Origin: JAMLHH01 sp035515235
Lineage (GTDB): Bacteria > Bacteroidota > Bacteroidia > Chitinophagales > JADIYW01
NCBI GenBank assembly: GCA_035515235.1
Contig: DATJBS010000014.1
Span: 27,844-91,843, forward strand
Length of the DNA: 64,000 bases
Reading direction: 5' to 3'
The translations under genes were made by a program, and so were the position numbers. Below the pieces are notes generated by a model. That model ran no database searches. It was not told the origin of the DNA and saw only the letters and a program-made list of their open reading frames with translations. This document shows, one piece after another, positions 8,515-18,473 of the stretch. Every line of letters starts with the position of its first letter. The stretch's first letter is position 1.

Positions 8515-9983
8515 TGTTGAGAGCTGCTAAAGACATATTGACTGGTATTGATATCCTAGAAATTCATGGAGAAATCTTTCATGATATTGAAGGTATTGCT
8601 ATGGATTCTCGTAAGATTAAATCTAATTGGGCATTTTTTGCATATCCAGGAATCGTCAATGATGGACATCAGTTTATATCAAAAGCGATTGAGCTAGGTG
8701 CTACTTTAATTGTTTGTGAGAATTTTCCTGAAAATATTCAAGAAGGTATACAATATATCAAAGTAAAAGATTGCAGAAAATCTTTAGGTACTGCTGCTGG
8801 AAATTTTTATCATCATCCTTCTAAAAAAATTAAACTTGTAGGAATTACAGGGACTAATGGCAAGACTACTGTAGCTACTTTATGCTATCAATTATTTAGA
8901 GGATTAGGCTACAAAACTGGCTTGCTATCTACAATAGAAAATTTAATTGACGATAAGGTTTACCCATCTACTCATACGACTTCAGACGCTATACACATCA
9001 ATGAGTTGCTGAACCAAATGGTAGAAGAAGGTTGCCAATACGCTTTCATGGAAGTCAGTTCTCATGCAATTGACCAAGACAGAATTCAAGGTTTATCTTT
9101 TGCTGGAGGTGTATTTACCAATATCTCTCATGACCATTTAGATTACCACAAAACATTTATAGAATATATCTACGCTAAGAAGAAGTTTTTTGACCAATTA
9201 TCTACTCAAGCTTTTGCATTAGTCAATAAAGATGACAAGAGAGGTGAAGTGATGTTGCAAAACTGTCCGGCTAAGCATTATACATTCGCTCTGAAAAACA
9301 TGGCGGATTATCATGCTAGAATTTTGGAAAATAATTTTAACGGCTTGGTTTTAAATATTCAGCACAAAGAATTACACACTCAGCTAATAGGCTTATTCAA
9401 TGCTTACAATATTCTAACTGCCTACGGAATTTCTACCTTATTGGGAATTGATTCTGATGAGACACTTAGAGTTTTAAGTATGCTTTCTGGAGCTCAAGGA
9501 AGATTCGAATGGATGAAATCCTCGAAAGATTTCATCATTGGCATTGTAGATTATGCTCACACTCCTGACGCGCTCAAAAATGTTTTAGACACTATCAGAG
9601 AAGTGAGAACCAACAAGGTAAATCTAATCACTATCGTAGGATGCGGAGGCGACAGAGACACTACTAAAAGACCTAAGATGGCTTTAATAGCTTCAGAATT
9701 GAGCGACAAAGTCATTATCACTACAGACAATCCAAGAAGTGAAGAACCTATGGATATCATCGAACAAATGAAAGCAGGAATTCCTACTGCCCAAATGAAA
9801 AAGGTACTCGTTCAGGTGGATAGAAATGAAGCAATTAGAATGGCTGTAACTCTTGCTAACAAAGGAGATATTATTCTTTTGGCTGGAAAAGGACACGAAA
9901 ACTATCAAGAAATCAAAGGTGTCAAATACCCATTTGACGATAAAGCTATTTTGCAATCAACTTTTATAGAAATGGATAAATAA
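8511..9983 (+). CDS. murE: UDP-MurNAc-tripeptide synthetase MurE (meso-DAP-adding)
   Basis: 490 residues with the Mur ligase N-domain, the ATP loop GITGTNGKTT at 111-120, the central SSHAIDQDR motif with its carbamylated-Lys-type region, and D406-N-P-R409, the signature that selects meso-diaminopimelate over lysine. It adds DAP to UDP-MurNAc-L-Ala-D-Glu in the cytoplasm. The start ATG overlaps the ftsI stop (ATGA); a second ATG directly follows and cannot be excluded. Its stop overlaps the mraY start by one base. Confidence 0.96.
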   Translation: MMLRAAKDILTGIDILEIHGEIFHDIEGIAMDSRKIKSNWAFFAYPGIVNDGHQFISKAIELGATLIVCENFPENIQEGIQYIKVKDCRKSLGTAAGNFYHHPSKKIKLVGITGTNGKTTVATLCYQLFRGLGYKTGLLSTIENLIDDKVYPSTHTTSDAIHINELLNQMVEEGCQYAFMEVSSHAIDQDRIQGLSFAGGVFTNISHDHLDYHKTFIEYIYAKKKFFDQLSTQAFALVNKDDKRGEVMLQNCPAKHYTFALKNMADYHARILENNFNGLVLNIQHKELHTQLIGLFNAYNILTAYGISTLLGIDSDETLRVLSMLSGAQGRFEWMKSSKDFIIGIVDYAHTPDALKNVLDTIREVRTNKVNLITIVGCGGDRDTTKRPKMALIASELSDKVIITTDNPRSEEPMDIIEQMKAGIPTAQMKKVLVQVDRNEAIRMAVTLANKGDIILLAGKGHENYQEIKGVKYPFDDKAILQSTFIEMDK

Positions 9984-11278
9984 TGCTATATCATTTATTT
10001 AACTTTTTAGACAAATACTATAATGTCATCGGCGCAGGTCTGTTTCAGTACTCTACTTTTAGAGCTGCTCTCACATTTATTGTGTCTATGCTCATAGCGA
10101 CTTTGATCGGTAAAAAAATCATCTTCAAACTCAATAAATTACAAATTGGAGAAGAGATTAGGGATTTAGGTTTACACGGTCAAGAAGACAAGAGAGGTAC
10201 GCCTACTATGGGTGGAATTATCATGATTATTGCCATTTTGATACCCATCTTACTTTTTGCTCAACTCAATAACGTCTATATCTGGCTCATCATATTGACA
10301 GTGGTAATGATGGGAGGTATTGGTTTTATTGACGACTATATCAAAGTATTCAAAAAGGATAAAGAAGGCATTAAAGGAAAATATAAAGTTTTCGCACAAA
10401 TAGTATTAGGGGTTATTGTAGGAGCTGTTTTATACGCTCACGAAGATGTAAGAGTAAAAGATTTTGAACGGGTATATTTTTATAAAATTGATGCGAGTGG
10501 TGATATCAATTGGGACAATCCTGCCAAAACAGAAATGTTTAAAAAAGGGCGAAATGTAGAAGTAGTGGAGAATGGTTATTATGTCACGCACGATACTAAA
10601 TCCTTCAAAACAAATGTTCCTTTTCTTAAAGACAACCTTCTAGATTATAGTGCATTATTAAAACCTTTTACCGATGATTACGCTAAATGGGGTTGGATTT
10701 TATTTATACCAATTGTCATTTTTATTATCACAGCTGTATCGAATGCAGCGAATTTGACTGATGGTATTGACGGATTAGCCTCAGGGATTTCTGCCATCAA
10801 TATGTTGACTTTGGGCTTATTCGCTTTTGTATCTGGAAACATTGTTCTCGCAGATTATTTAAATATTCTTTATATCCCCGAATCAGGCGAGATATTGATT
10901 GCTTCAGCTGCAGTAGTGGGCGCATGCGTTGGATTTTTATGGTACAATGCTTATCCGGCTTCTGTATTCATGGGTGATACTGGCAGTTTAATGCTTGGTG
11001 GTGTCATTGCTACAATAGCTATTATGATTAGAAAAGAGTTATTGATTCCAGTAATGTGTGGAATCTTTTTAGCAGAAAATCTTTCTGTCATTCTTCAGAG
11101 ATATTATTTCAAACTCACTAGAAAAATTTATGGCGAACCGAGAAGAATTTTCCTCATGGCTCCCATTCACCATCATTTTCAGAAAAAAGGATATCACGAA
11201 TCTAGAATCGTCATTCGATTTTGGATTGTCAATATTATGCTTGCAGTATTAGCCATTATAACTCTAAAAATCAGATAA
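9983..11278 (+). CDS. mraY: Phospho-MurNAc-pentapeptide transferase MraY
   Basis: 431 residues against about 360 in E. coli. Ten or so membrane helices, the D117-D118-Y motif, NLTDGIDGLA, and MGDTGSLMLGG and APIHHHF further on mark the catalytic face that transfers phospho-MurNAc-pentapeptide to undecaprenyl phosphate, making lipid I. The extra length lies mostly in residues ~150-235, a polar, charged insertion (around KNVEVVENGYYV-like sequence) between two membrane helices, a trait of Bacteroidota MraY. It sits between murE and murD with 1-bp and 2-bp junctions. Confidence 0.96.
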   Translation: MLYHLFNFLDKYYNVIGAGLFQYSTFRAALTFIVSMLIATLIGKKIIFKLNKLQIGEEIRDLGLHGQEDKRGTPTMGGIIMIIAILIPILLFAQLNNVYIWLIILTVVMMGGIGFIDDYIKVFKKDKEGIKGKYKVFAQIVLGVIVGAVLYAHEDVRVKDFERVYFYKIDASGDINWDNPAKTEMFKKGRNVEVVENGYYVTHDTKSFKTNVPFLKDNLLDYSALLKPFTDDYAKWGWILFIPIVIFIITAVSNAANLTDGIDGLASGISAINMLTLGLFAFVSGNIVLADYLNILYIPESGEILIASAAVVGACVGFLWYNAYPASVFMGDTGSLMLGGVIATIAIMIRKELLIPVMCGIFLAENLSVILQRYYFKLTRKIYGEPRRIFLMAPIHHHFQKKGYHESRIVIRFWIVNIMLAVLAIITLKIR

Positions 11279-11280
11279 CA

Positions 11281-12618
11281 ATGTCGAAGAGAGTGGTCAT
11301 ATTAGGTTCAGGAGAAAGCGGTACAGGCGCAGCAATTCTAGCTAAAAAGCTAGGGTATGATGTATTTGTGTCCGACAAAGGCCCCATCAAAGAGGTCTAT
11401 CAAACTGAATTAAATGATGCTCAAATTGAATTTGAATCTGGTACACATACAGTAGAAAAAATTACCAATGCTGATTTAATTATTAAAAGTCCTGGAATTC
11501 CAGAAACAGCTCCTTTAGTCCAACAATTAAAAGCTCAAGGAGTAGAAATTATTTCAGAAATAGAATTCGGTTATAGACATTCTAATGGAAAAATAATTGC
11601 CATCACTGGTTCCAACGGAAAAACTACTACGACTTCATTGATTTATCATATTCTACAAAAAGCCAACTACGATGTTGCTTTAGGTGGAAATATTGGAAAA
11701 AGCTTTGCAAGGCTCGTCGCTAATACTCCCGCAGAATGGTATGTCTTAGAATTGAGTAGCTTCCAACTAGACGGTATCGTAGATTTCAAACCTTACATAT
11801 CGGTATTGTGCAATATCACAGAAGACCACTTGGACAGATATGATTATCAATATGAGAATTATATAAAATCCAAACTCAGCATTACCAAAAATCAAAATAC
11901 TGAAGACTATTTCATCTATTGTGCAGATGATTCTAGCACAAAAGAATACCTCAATTGGGTGACATCACCTGTCACGAAAGTTCCATTCACTATGGAATTT
12001 GAACCTCAATTTGGAGCATCTATACTTGACAAACAATTTATTATACAAACCAACCAACTAACTTCTATTATGCCAATTAACGAATTTGCACTTAAAGGAA
12101 TCCACAATTCTTATAACTCTATGGCGGCTGGAATGGCTGCTAAATTAGTAGGCGTAAGAAAAGAAGCCATCAGAGAAAGTTTACAAGACTTCGCTAATCT
12201 AGAACATAGATTGGAATACGTAGCTAATGTAAACGGCGTGGATTATATCAATGACTCTAAAGCTACTAATGTCAACTCTGCATGGTATGCACTCGAAACA
12301 ATGAACAAGCAAGTAGTATGGATTGCTGGTGGAGTAGATAAAGGAAACGACTATACTATTCTTAAAAAATTAGTAGAAGAAAAAGTTAAAGCCATTATCT
12401 GCTTAGGTAAGGATAATGAGAAACTTCATAAAGCATTTGCTGATGTAGTAGGATATATCGTAGATGCAGACAATGCAAAAGATGCAGTGATGCTCGCTAA
12501 TAATATTTCTGAAAGAGGTGACGCTGTATTACTGTCTCCAGCTTGCGCAAGTTTTGACTTATTTGAAAACTATGAAGACAGAGGTCAACAATTTAAAAGA
12601 TATGTAAGAAATCTATAA
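11281..12618 (+). CDS. murD: UDP-MurNAc-alanine-D-glutamate ligase MurD
   Basis: 445 residues from ATG 11281. The frame is open further upstream, but that extension lies inside mraY, whereas the protein from 11281 begins MSKRVVILGSGESGTG, the normal N-terminal nucleotide-fold start. The ATP loop ITGSNGKTTT is at about 109-118, LELSSFQL and the NDSKATN motif follow. It adds D-Glu to UDP-MurNAc-L-Ala. The start is two bases after the mraY stop. Confidence 0.95.
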   Translation: MSKRVVILGSGESGTGAAILAKKLGYDVFVSDKGPIKEVYQTELNDAQIEFESGTHTVEKITNADLIIKSPGIPETAPLVQQLKAQGVEIISEIEFGYRHSNGKIIAITGSNGKTTTTSLIYHILQKANYDVALGGNIGKSFARLVANTPAEWYVLELSSFQLDGIVDFKPYISVLCNITEDHLDRYDYQYENYIKSKLSITKNQNTEDYFIYCADDSSTKEYLNWVTSPVTKVPFTMEFEPQFGASILDKQFIIQTNQLTSIMPINEFALKGIHNSYNSMAAGMAAKLVGVRKEAIRESLQDFANLEHRLEYVANVNGVDYINDSKATNVNSAWYALETMNKQVVWIAGGVDKGNDYTILKKLVEEKVKAIICLGKDNEKLHKAFADVVGYIVDADNAKDAVMLANNISERGDAVLLSPACASFDLFENYEDRGQQFKRYVRNL

Positions 12619-12622
12619 AAAC

Positions 12623-13804
12623 GTGGTAGGCAATCTCATAGAAAATGTAAAAAAAGGAGACCGATTGATTTGGTTTGTGCTGATATCTTTATCAGTCATC
12701 TCTCTATTGGCAGTATATAGCTCGACTAGGTCTCTTGCATATCGCCAACAAGGGGGGAATACCGAATTTTATCTATTCAAGCATTTGTTTGTTTTGGCAT
12801 TAGGTTTAGGCATAACCTATTTCGTCCAAAAAATAAATCATGCGTATTTTTCTAGGATTGCTTTATACATGATGCTGCTCTCTATTCCCTTATTGATATA
12901 TACTTTGGCATTTGGTAATGAGATGAATGATGCAAAAAGATGGATTACATTGCCCATCATTAATATGTCTTTCCAGTCGAGTGACTTTGCCAAGCTTGCG
13001 CTCATTATGTACACTTCCAGAACTTTAGCCATTAAACAAGGTGTTATCAAAGATTTTTGGGATGGTTTTATACCTGTGTTGCTTCCTATTGGCATTATAT
13101 GCGGATTGATTATGATGGAAAATATGTCTACAGCATTGATTTTGTTCATGACTAATTTGGTCATCATGTTCCTTGGAAGAGTGAATATGAAATATGTCAT
13201 TAGTATGATTGGAGTAGGTGTAATGACATTAGGTATTGTAGTGGCTATATCTTATTTCTCTACATCAGGTGGAAGATATTTGACATGGAAAAATCGTATG
13301 ATTGACTATTTCGATACTAATCCTGAGAATCCTTCTTACCAAACCATGCATGCTAATATTGCTATTGCTAATGGTGGATTAATAAGATTGGCTCCCGGGA
13401 AAAGTACTCAAAGCAATTTTTTACCTGAAGCTTATTCCGACTTTATTTACGCAACCATTATTGAGGAATATGGATTAGTTGGTGGTGCATTTGTCATCTT
13501 TTTATATCTATTACTCCTTTATCGGATTATCGTCATTGTTCAAAATAGCAATCGAATATTTAGCGCCTTGATGGCACTCGGATTAGGAATGAGCTTGGTT
13601 ATACAAGCCTTTATAAATATGGGTGTAGCAGTCAATCTTTTGCCAGTCACAGGATTGACCTTGCCATTTGTCAGCATGGGAGGTTCTTCTATTTGGTTCA
13701 ATGGATTTGCAATGGGCATCATCCTAAGTGTAAGTAGCTATATCGAATCGAATCAACCTGCAATTAAAAAAAGTAAAACTTCTCAAGTAGAATTAAACGT
13801 ATAA
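12623..13804 (+). CDS. ftsW: Lipid II polymerase / SEDS protein FtsW (GTG start)
   Basis: 393 residues, about ten membrane helices, with SEDS-family marks: SSTRSLAYR near the N-terminus, an ANGG...PGKSTQSNFLPEAYSDFIYA block containing the essential Asp, and GLTLPFVSMGGSS at the C-terminal end. FtsW polymerises septal glycan with FtsI. No ATG is suitably placed; the best start is GTG at 12623, four bases after the murD stop. An unusual start codon in an otherwise ATG-started operon may lower its expression. Confidence 0.94.
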   Translation: MVGNLIENVKKGDRLIWFVLISLSVISLLAVYSSTRSLAYRQQGGNTEFYLFKHLFVLALGLGITYFVQKINHAYFSRIALYMMLLSIPLLIYTLAFGNEMNDAKRWITLPIINMSFQSSDFAKLALIMYTSRTLAIKQGVIKDFWDGFIPVLLPIGIICGLIMMENMSTALILFMTNLVIMFLGRVNMKYVISMIGVGVMTLGIVVAISYFSTSGGRYLTWKNRMIDYFDTNPENPSYQTMHANIAIANGGLIRLAPGKSTQSNFLPEAYSDFIYATIIEEYGLVGGAFVIFLYLLLLYRIIVIVQNSNRIFSALMALGLGMSLVIQAFINMGVAVNLLPVTGLTLPFVSMGGSSIWFNGFAMGIILSVSSYIESNQPAIKKSKTSQVELNV

Positions 13805-13805
13805 A

Positions 13806-14918
13806 ATGACTACTCAGAAAAAATATAGAATCATTATCTCAGGAGGTGGCACAGGCGGTCACATCTTCCCTGCTATAGCTATAGCTGATGGTTTGAAAGA
13901 GAGCGGTCTTGTAGAAGAAATTTTATTTGTAGGAGCATCAGGAAGAATGGAGATGGAGAAAGTACCTGCTGCGGGATATAAAATTATAGGTTTAGAAATC
14001 AGTGGTTTCCAAAGATCATTGAGTGCAAAAAATTTATCTTTCCCTTTCAAAGTGGCTAAAAGCTTAATGAAAGCAAGAAAAATCATCAAAGATTTTCGAC
14101 CTGATATTGCTATTGGTGTAGGTGGCTATGCAAGCGGCCCTCTTCTATTTGCAGCCGCTACAAATGGAGTTCTTACAATTATCCAAGAACAAAATTCTTA
14201 CCCAGGAATTACCAACAAGATTTTATCAAAAAGAGCAAAAAAGATTTTTGTTGCTTACCCGAATATGTCTCAGTTTTTCTCTGAAGAAAAAATCGTTTAT
14301 TCAGGAAATCCAGTTCGATCCATTATTCAAAAAAACTTGCCTTCAAAAGAAGAGAGTTGTAAATTTTTTGGATTAGATCCTCAAAAACCAGTGGTTTTAA
14401 GTTTTGGCGGAAGTCTTGGCGCTTTAACTCTGAATGAAAGTATAGAAAATGGAATCCAACAATTTTCTGACAAAAATATTCAGGTCATCTGGCAAACTGG
14501 TAGTTACTACTATCAAAAAGTAGAGCAAAAATGGGCAGATAAAATACCTGCTGGTATTCAAATACATGAGTTTTTAAAGGAAATGAACTATGCATATGGA
14601 GCTGCCGATATCATTATATCTAGAGCTGGTGCAATATCTATTTCAGAATTATGTATCGTAGGAAAAACAACTATACTAGTTCCTTCTCCAAATGTGGCTG
14701 AAGATCATCAAACTAAAAATGCAATGGCATTAGTAAATAACCAAGCTGCAATTTTAGTAAAGGATATAGATGCAAGAAATACTTTGTGCGATACAGTCAC
14801 AAAGACTTTAGAAGACAAAACACTTATGCAAGAGCTTTCTGTCAATATCAAAAAAATGGCAAAACCTCAGGCTACTAACACTATTGTTCAATCTATTCAA
14901 CAACTCTTGAGTCAATAA
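13806..14918 (+). CDS. murG: UDP-GlcNAc:lipid I GlcNAc transferase MurG
   Basis: 370 residues of the GT28/GT-B fold. The GGGTGGHIFPA loop begins at residue 13; VGGYASGP, a QEQNSYPG block, SFGGSLGA in the C-terminal domain, and SRAGAISISEL are all present. It converts lipid I to lipid II at the inner face of the membrane. Only one base separates it from ftsW, and murC begins at the base after its stop. Confidence 0.96.
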   Translation: MTTQKKYRIIISGGGTGGHIFPAIAIADGLKESGLVEEILFVGASGRMEMEKVPAAGYKIIGLEISGFQRSLSAKNLSFPFKVAKSLMKARKIIKDFRPDIAIGVGGYASGPLLFAAATNGVLTIIQEQNSYPGITNKILSKRAKKIFVAYPNMSQFFSEEKIVYSGNPVRSIIQKNLPSKEESCKFFGLDPQKPVVLSFGGSLGALTLNESIENGIQQFSDKNIQVIWQTGSYYYQKVEQKWADKIPAGIQIHEFLKEMNYAYGAADIIISRAGAISISELCIVGKTTILVPSPNVAEDHQTKNAMALVNNQAAILVKDIDARNTLCDTVTKTLEDKTLMQELSVNIKKMAKPQATNTIVQSIQQLLSQ

Positions 14919-16280
14919 ATGAAAGTACAGGATATACATAACATCTATTTTTTAGGCATAGGCGGCATAGGCATGAGCGCACTGGCTAGATATTTCAATG
15001 CTAGAGGTATTCGCGTGTCTGGTTATGACAAAACTCCTACTCTACTCACGAGTGAATTAGAAAAAGATGGTATCCATATTAATTTTGAAGATAGTGTAGA
15101 TACGCTCATGAAAGAAGCAGATATAGTGGTATACACTCCTGCAATTCCAAAAAATCATCTTCAATTCAATAATTACAAAGACAATGGATTTGTATTAAAA
15201 AAGAGAGCTGAAATTTTAGGATTGATTGCAAATGAATTATTCAATATCAGCATCGCAGGTTCTCATGGCAAAACCTCCACTTCTTCTTTAGTTGCACATT
15301 TACTACATGAAGGAAATAAAGATGTGTCAGCATTCTTGGGTGGAATTTGTTTGAATTTTGGTAGTAATTATCTAGATGGAAATACTTATGCTGTAGCAGA
15401 AGCAGATGAATTTGACCGTTCTTTTTTACAACTCACACCGAATATTGCACTAGTGACGTCGGTCGATACGGATCATTTAGATATTTATGGAAATTTCGAA
15501 GCTATACAAGATAGTTTTAAAGAATTTTTATCTCAAGTGAGAATAGGCGGTAAAATTATTTTACACCGAAATGTAGATCAAACTATTGTTCCTGAAAATC
15601 AAAAAGTTCTTACGTATTCTTACCAGGATACTCAGTCAGATTACTTTGCTCAAAATATACAAGTAGTCGACGGAGCAACTCACTTTGACCTAAATACTCC
15701 TGAAGGAATAGTAGAAAATTTAATTTTGAACTATGGCGGAAAGCACAATGCAGAAAATGCTATTGGAGCAGCTGCAATTGCCTTGAGCGTTGGTGTTTCT
15801 AAAGAAGATTTGCGAAAAGGATTAGCTAATTTCTTAGGAGTAAGAAGAAGATTTCAGACCATATTCAAATCAGAACAGCACATTTATATTGATGATTATG
15901 CTCATCATCCACGTGAAATTGATGCAGTCATTCAAACAGTAAGAGATTTATATCCAAATAAAAAATTGACAGTTATTTTCCAACCACATCTTTTTTCTCG
16001 TACAAAAGATTTAGCGGTTGAGTTTGGTCAATCACTTAGTGCTGCTGACCAAGTTTTATTATTACCTATTTATCCAGCTAGAGAACTGCCAATCGAAGGA
16101 GTAACTTCTGATTTAATACTAGATGCTATTCATCACGACAATAAAAAAAATATCAATAAAAATTTAATCCTCGATGCACTTAAAGAGCATTCTGAAAATG
16201 AAATCATTATGACTGTAGGTGCAGGAGATATTGACACCATGACTACAATTATTGCTAACTGGTTAAAATCAATCAACTGA
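14919..16280 (+). CDS. murC: UDP-MurNAc-L-alanine ligase MurC
   Basis: 453 residues: N-terminal LGIGGIGMSALA Rossmann loop, ATP loop GSHGKTSTSS near 113, EADEFDRSFL, and IDDYAHHPREI, all Mur ligase marks. It adds L-Ala to UDP-MurNAc, the first peptide-stem step. The start ATG abuts the murG stop and its own stop overlaps ftsQ by one base. No ddl gene follows, unlike the enterobacterial cluster. Confidence 0.96.
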   Translation: MKVQDIHNIYFLGIGGIGMSALARYFNARGIRVSGYDKTPTLLTSELEKDGIHINFEDSVDTLMKEADIVVYTPAIPKNHLQFNNYKDNGFVLKKRAEILGLIANELFNISIAGSHGKTSTSSLVAHLLHEGNKDVSAFLGGICLNFGSNYLDGNTYAVAEADEFDRSFLQLTPNIALVTSVDTDHLDIYGNFEAIQDSFKEFLSQVRIGGKIILHRNVDQTIVPENQKVLTYSYQDTQSDYFAQNIQVVDGATHFDLNTPEGIVENLILNYGGKHNAENAIGAAAIALSVGVSKEDLRKGLANFLGVRRRFQTIFKSEQHIYIDDYAHHPREIDAVIQTVRDLYPNKKLTVIFQPHLFSRTKDLAVEFGQSLSAADQVLLLPIYPARELPIEGVTSDLILDAIHHDNKKNINKNLILDALKEHSENEIIMTVGAGDIDTMTTIIANWLKSIN

Positions 16281-17038
16281 TGCAAAATAAGTGGAAAAAC
16301 ATATTGTTTAAAATCTTTTTACTGATCACATTCGGCTCTTTTGTCGTACTGTCTATCATGTCTTTTCAATATGGCCAACCCATTTCCAATGCAAATGCTC
16401 AAATTGATATCAATTATGAAAACGGTCATTTATTTATCAATGAAGAAATCATCAATGGTAAAATACATGAGTTCTTTTCAGACACCACTAAAGTAGATGC
16501 TACAAGTCTTTCTCGATTAGAGAAATTTTTACAAGGACATCCTCATGTGAAATACGCAAATGCATATATCGATAGCAGAGGTAATCTTCATGTAAGTGTA
16601 GACCAAGTGAATCCTATCGCGCGAGTTTTACCAAAAGGCGGAAATAGTTATTATGTAGATGAACATCAAAACAAAGTACCTACTTCCAATCTTTACACGG
16701 CGAAAGTTCCAGTATTGACAGGATATATCCCTGAAGAATATCATCAAGTAGAACCTATTAGTTCATGGGAATTAAAAGCCTTAATAAAAGTGATCAATGA
16801 GACCAAAGAAGATCCTTATTGGTCAGCACAAATCGCTCAACTATTAATGAGCGAATCAGAAGAAATTAAAATGATCCCCAGATTGGGAAACCAAATTGTC
16901 ACTTTGGGCGACAGTACAGATATACTGGAAAAACTAAAAAGATTAGATGCCTTCTATTCCGAAATCTCTAAGACTGTGGGATGGGATGCATTTAAATACA
17001 TAGATGTTCAATATAAAAATCAAATTGTTTGTAAATAA
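16280..17038 (+). CDS. ftsQ: FtsQ-like division protein
   Basis: 252 residues with a short cytoplasmic tail, one membrane helix (about 9-29), then a periplasmic part in which FLQGHPHVKYANAYID resembles the POTRA domain and its junction to the FtsQ beta domain. It is a low-similarity family; identity rests on topology and on its place between murC and ftsA. FtsQ recruits the FtsL/FtsB complex to the septum. Confidence 0.88.
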   Translation: MQNKWKNILFKIFLLITFGSFVVLSIMSFQYGQPISNANAQIDINYENGHLFINEEIINGKIHEFFSDTTKVDATSLSRLEKFLQGHPHVKYANAYIDSRGNLHVSVDQVNPIARVLPKGGNSYYVDEHQNKVPTSNLYTAKVPVLTGYIPEEYHQVEPISSWELKALIKVINETKEDPYWSAQIAQLLMSESEEIKMIPRLGNQIVTLGDSTDILEKLKRLDAFYSEISKTVGWDAFKYIDVQYKNQIVCK

Positions 17039-17047
17039 ATATGTTTT

Positions 17048-18472
17048 ATGGAAGAAAGAATTATTCAGGCCGTTGACATTGGTACTACCAAAGTAGCCGC
17101 CATTGTTGCCAAGCAAACTGCCAATAACAAATTGGAAATTTTGGGGATTGGCACTTCTCCATCGTTTGGCGTAATTAGAGCAGATGTGACAAATATCAGT
17201 CGCACAATAGATGCTATTCAAAAAGCAGTAAGTGAAGCAGAAAAGCAATCTGGAATTCAATTTACTGAAGTCTATGTAGGTATTGCAGGTGGTCACATCA
17301 ACAGCATGCAACATAGAGCCTCATTGACTAGAAAGGATTACGATGAAGTCATCTCTCAGAAAGATATTGAAAAATTGATTGATGAGACTAGAAGACTTCC
17401 ACTTCCTCCGGGTGATATGATTATTGAAGTATTGCCACAAGAATTCAAAGTGGATAATAACTTTCAAGTCAAAGATCCAATAGGTATGTTGGGGACAAAA
17501 GTAGAATGCAACATGCACGTAGTAACAGGTTCTACTATTGCTGTAAATAATATTAAAAGATGCATTTACGAAGCTGGACTTACTGTAAAAGAAGTCATCA
17601 TGCAACCTATTGCTTCTGCAGCAGCTGTTTTATGTAAAGATGAAATGGAATCTGGAGTAGCATTGGTAGATATAGGTGGTGGAACTACAGACATAGCAGT
17701 CTTTGTAGATGGCGTCATCGGTCATACTGCTGTGATACCTTTTGGAGGAGAAATAATTACAGAAGATATCAAACAAGGTTGTAAAATCTTGAAACCAACA
17801 GCAGAAAGTATTAAAGTACAACACGGATGTACATTCGCTACAGAAAATCACGATAATATTGTGATTACTATACCAGGATTGAGAGACCGACCTGCAAAAG
17901 AAATCTCTATGAAAATGCTTATTGGCATTATTCAAGCAAGAATGGAAGAAATTTTAGATTCTGTAATGCACGAAATCACTATCTCAGGTTTAGAAGATAA
18001 ACTCACCTGCGGAATTGTATTTACAGGAGGAGGATCTCAACTCAAACATTTGAGACAATTAGCTGAATTTACAACTGGTTATGACATCAAAATTGGCTTA
18101 CCCAATGAGCATTTAGCTAAAACTAAGATTCAAAATGTGGATAACCCAATCTTCTCTACTGCCATAGGTCTGATTATCAAAGGCTTAGAAAGAGAAGCAA
18201 TTACACAAAATGAAATCGAAAAGGTGGAGAAGCCTGTGGAAAACCCACATAATGTGGAAAAAGTGACAGAGCTCCCAACAAAAAATCCTATACTTTTAGA
18301 GGATGATTCTAAGGAAGGAATTGTCATAAAAGTAGAGGAAGAAACGACTGCTAAAATTGAACCACAGAAACCTAAATTTGGAAGCTTTTTAACCAAAGTT
18401 GGAAAGAAAATTACAGATTTTATGGGGGATGATATTTTAACAGAATTTACAGACACAAATAAAAATAAATAA
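17048..18472 (+). CDS. ftsA: Cell division actin homologue FtsA
   Basis: 474 residues. Actin-fold motifs: DIGTTKVAAIV (phosphate 1) at the start, VDIGGGTTDIAVF (phosphate 2), and FTGGGSQL (adenosine) near 325. The SHS2/1C subdomain lies between the first two. The C-terminal ~90 residues are a charged linker ending in FLTKVGKKITDFMG, likely the amphipathic membrane-binding helix. FtsA tethers FtsZ to the membrane. The start at 17048 was preferred over an out-of-frame ATG at 17041. Confidence 0.95.
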   Translation: MEERIIQAVDIGTTKVAAIVAKQTANNKLEILGIGTSPSFGVIRADVTNISRTIDAIQKAVSEAEKQSGIQFTEVYVGIAGGHINSMQHRASLTRKDYDEVISQKDIEKLIDETRRLPLPPGDMIIEVLPQEFKVDNNFQVKDPIGMLGTKVECNMHVVTGSTIAVNNIKRCIYEAGLTVKEVIMQPIASAAAVLCKDEMESGVALVDIGGGTTDIAVFVDGVIGHTAVIPFGGEIITEDIKQGCKILKPTAESIKVQHGCTFATENHDNIVITIPGLRDRPAKEISMKMLIGIIQARMEEILDSVMHEITISGLEDKLTCGIVFTGGGSQLKHLRQLAEFTTGYDIKIGLPNEHLAKTKIQNVDNPIFSTAIGLIIKGLEREAITQNEIEKVEKPVENPHNVEKVTELPTKNPILLEDDSKEGIVIKVEEETTAKIEPQKPKFGSFLTKVGKKITDFMGDDILTEFTDTNKNK

Positions 18473-18473
18473 T

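Noticed and set aside
11221..11280. Longer start for murD
   Set aside because: The extension lies within the mraY C-terminus and does not resemble Mur ligases; the ATG at 11281 fits the family start.
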